NCBI GenBank assembly: GCA_030539415.1
Contig: JAUNSE010000151.1
Location: 1-5,575 of the forward strand
Reading direction: 5' to 3'
DNA from: Desulfovibrionaceae bacterium
GTDB taxonomy: Bacteria; Desulfobacterota; Desulfovibrionia; Desulfovibrionales; Desulfovibrionaceae
Length of the DNA: 5,575 bases
Of this stretch, positions 3,948 through 5,575 are shown piece by piece. The notes under the pieces were generated by a model that saw nothing but the letters and a program-made list of their open reading frames with translations, was not told where the DNA came from and made no database searches. The first letter of the stretch is position 1. Each line of letters begins with the position of its first letter. The position numbers and the translations under genes are program-made.

Positions 3948-5575
3948 ATGCTCTATCGCATTGAAATCGGCCCCAGGCCGGATCTCGACGACATACACGG
4001 CCGCGCCACGGCCAGAGCCCTGAAAAGTTCGCTGGGCATCCATGTGGACGCGGTCTGGCAGCTGAAAATCTTCACCGTCGACGGTCTTGAAGCCGACGAA
4101 GTGCGCCGCCTTGTTGACGAGGGCATCTGGCACGATCCCATTCTCCAGCAGGCCTCCGTCACACCGCTGCCCGTGCGCGAGCCCAGGCCCTCCTGGTTTG
4201 TGGAAGTGGGCTTCCGTCCCGGCGTCACGGACAACGAGGCCAGAACGGCCAGGGACACGGCCGCCATCGTGCTCGGACGCAGCCGCGAGGACATCCGCGT
4301 CTACACGGCCGTGCAGTACCAGTTCGTGACCGGGGAGAAGCAGCTGTCTCTCGACGAGGTGAAGCGCCTCACCGAGGATCTGCTCTGCAACGGCCTGATC
4401 CAGCGCTACCGCGTGAAGAGCGCAGCCGAATGGAGCGAGGCGCCCGGCTTCGAGCCGCAGGCGGCCAGGGTCACCGGCGCCGCCAACAGCGAGGTGGATG
4501 TGGTCGCCCTCTCCGCGATGGATGACGCCACCCTCATGGCCAAAAGCCGCGAGAACACCTGGGCCCTCAACCTCGAGGAGATGAAGGCCATCAGGGACCA
4601 TTTCGCGGACCCGGCCAGAGCCGCCCGCAGAGCCGAACTCAATCTGCCTTCCAATCCCACCGACCTCGAGATGGAGGTCATGGCCCAGACCTGGTCCGAA
4701 CACTGCAAGCACAAGATCTTCGCCTCGAAGGTCCACTACGTCAACACCGAGACCGGCAGGACCGAGAATCTCAACAATCTCTACAAGACCTGCATCCGCG
4801 ACACCACCGCCCACATCCGCGGCCAGCTGGGCAAGGACGACTTCTGCCGCTCCGTGTTCAGCGACAATGCCGGCGTCATTGCCTTCAACCAAGACTGGGA
4901 CGTCTGCATCAAGGTCGAAACGCACAACAGCCCCTCCGCCCTCGATCCCTACGGCGGCGCCCTCACGGGCATTGTGGGCGTGAACCGCGATCCCATGGGC
5001 ACCGGCATGGGCGCCAATCTGCTCTGCAACACCGATGTCTTCTGCTTCGCCTCGCCGTTCTTCGAGGGAGAGCTCCCCCCGAGACTGCTGCATCCCCGCC
5101 GCGTCTTCGAGGGTGTGCGCTGCGGCGTCGAGCACGGCGGCAACAAGTCCGGCATCCCGACTGTCAACGGCTCCATCTATTTTGACGAGCGCTATCTGGG
5201 CAAGCCCCTGGTCTACTGCGGCACCGTGGGCATGCTGCCCAGAGAGCTCGCGAACGGCCAGCCCGGCTGGTACAAGAAGGCCCAGGTCGGCGACCGCATC
5301 GTGATGGTGGGCGGCCGCATCGGCAAGGACGGCATTCACGGAGCCACCTTCTCCTCCGAAGAGCTCAACGAGAACTCGCCGGCAACGGCCGTGCAGATCG
5401 GAGACCCCATCACCCAGCGCAAGATGTACGACTTCATCATGCGCGCGAGGGACATGGGCCTGTACCATGCCATTACCGACAACGGTGCCGGCGGCCTCTC
5501 CTCCTCGGTCGGCGAAATGGCCGAGGACACCGGCGGCTGCGAACTCGACATCTCTCTTGCCCCGCTCAAGTACGA
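3948..5575 (+). CDS. purL: Phosphoribosylformylglycinamidine synthase PurL, 5' part (cut by window end)
   Basis: The reading frame is open to the window edge (542 complete codons). The enzyme converts FGAR, glutamine and ATP to FGAM, step four of purine synthesis, in the cytoplasm. Residues 1-157 contain two PurS-like segments in tandem (about 2-76 and 82-157), as in the N-terminal domain of large PurL. The catalytic region TWSEHCKHKIF contains His252. FSDNAG follows at 304-309, KVETHNSPSALDPYGGA at 322-338, GVEHGGNKSG at 393-402, the glycine-rich GGRIGKDGIHG at 455-465, and DNGAGG at 511-516. SEHC-K-HKIF resembles the large gamma-proteobacterial PurL form, not small Bacillus-type PurL. Whether a C-terminal glutaminase domain follows cannot be seen. 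The start ATG has AGGAG (3937-3941) six bases upstream. The 67-base gap before it holds an inverted repeat. Confidence 0.96.
   Translation, partial: MLYRIEIGPRPDLDDIHGRATARALKSSLGIHVDAVWQLKIFTVDGLEADEVRRLVDEGIWHDPILQQASVTPLPVREPRPSWFVEVGFRPGVTDNEARTARDTAAIVLGRSREDIRVYTAVQYQFVTGEKQLSLDEVKRLTEDLLCNGLIQRYRVKSAAEWSEAPGFEPQAARVTGAANSEVDVVALSAMDDATLMAKSRENTWALNLEEMKAIRDHFADPARAARRAELNLPSNPTDLEMEVMAQTWSEHCKHKIFASKVHYVNTETGRTENLNNLYKTCIRDTTAHIRGQLGKDDFCRSVFSDNAGVIAFNQDWDVCIKVETHNSPSALDPYGGALTGIVGVNRDPMGTGMGANLLCNTDVFCFASPFFEGELPPRLLHPRRVFEGVRCGVEHGGNKSGIPTVNGSIYFDERYLGKPLVYCGTVGMLPRELANGQPGWYKKAQVGDRIVMVGGRIGKDGIHGATFSSEELNENSPATAVQIGDPITQRKMYDFIMRARDMGLYHAITDNGAGGLSSSVGEMAEDTGGCELDISLAPLKY

Noticed and set aside
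3942..5468. 508-residue open frame on the minus strand opposite purL
   Set aside because: It is antisense to a clear PurL with intact motifs. Its His/Val/Gly/Asp-rich translation is the usual shadow of G+C-rich third positions.

Overview
This is a G+C-rich bacterial window carrying ordinary housekeeping genes: menaquinone synthesis, one nucleotide-sugar enzyme and de novo purine synthesis. The UbiE/MenG variant (an AGTMD form of motif I), the PurL with a PurS-like N-terminus and large-PurL-type motifs, and the frequent AGG/AGA arginine codons beside high G+C fit a Desulfovibrio-like sulfate reducer (Desulfovibrionaceae). That assignment rests on remembered family resemblance, not on a database search.

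Layout. Positions 1-129 are a hairpin-rich, G+C-rich stretch with no gene I can support. An A+T-richer stretch with a candidate promoter (130-158) follows, then a leader (about 165-307) that can fold into several stacked hairpins ending in a U-rich tract at 283-291. Downstream, a 56-residue unknown protein (308-478) and the menaquinone methyltransferase ubiE/menG (507-1241) look like one operon. A small two-helix DUF2065 membrane protein (1260-1457, minus strand) converges on ubiE, with 18 bases between them, and diverges from a TviB/WbpO-type UDP-N-acetylhexosamine 6-dehydrogenase (1514-2827). A long-chain polyprenyl diphosphate synthase (2897-3880) and the 5' part of purL (3948 to the window end, incomplete) follow on the plus strand.

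How the genes fit together. UbiE/MenG performs the last methylation of menaquinone, and the polyprenyl synthase makes the isoprenoid tail attached to the quinone ring, so two of the five identified genes serve the respiratory quinone. The sugar dehydrogenase would supply a UDP-hexosaminuronic acid for a surface polysaccharide, although no glycosyltransferase is next to it. PurL is the fourth step of purine synthesis. The short intergenic gaps downstream of the dehydrogenase (69 and 67 bases) each hold an inverted repeat with a shared stem core and no T-tract.

I see no mobile element, CRISPR array, tRNA or rRNA. The observation most worth a second look is the leader before the 56-residue ORF: it contains a terminator-like stem and a mutually exclusive alternative pairing, which is the geometry of a transcription attenuator or riboswitch.
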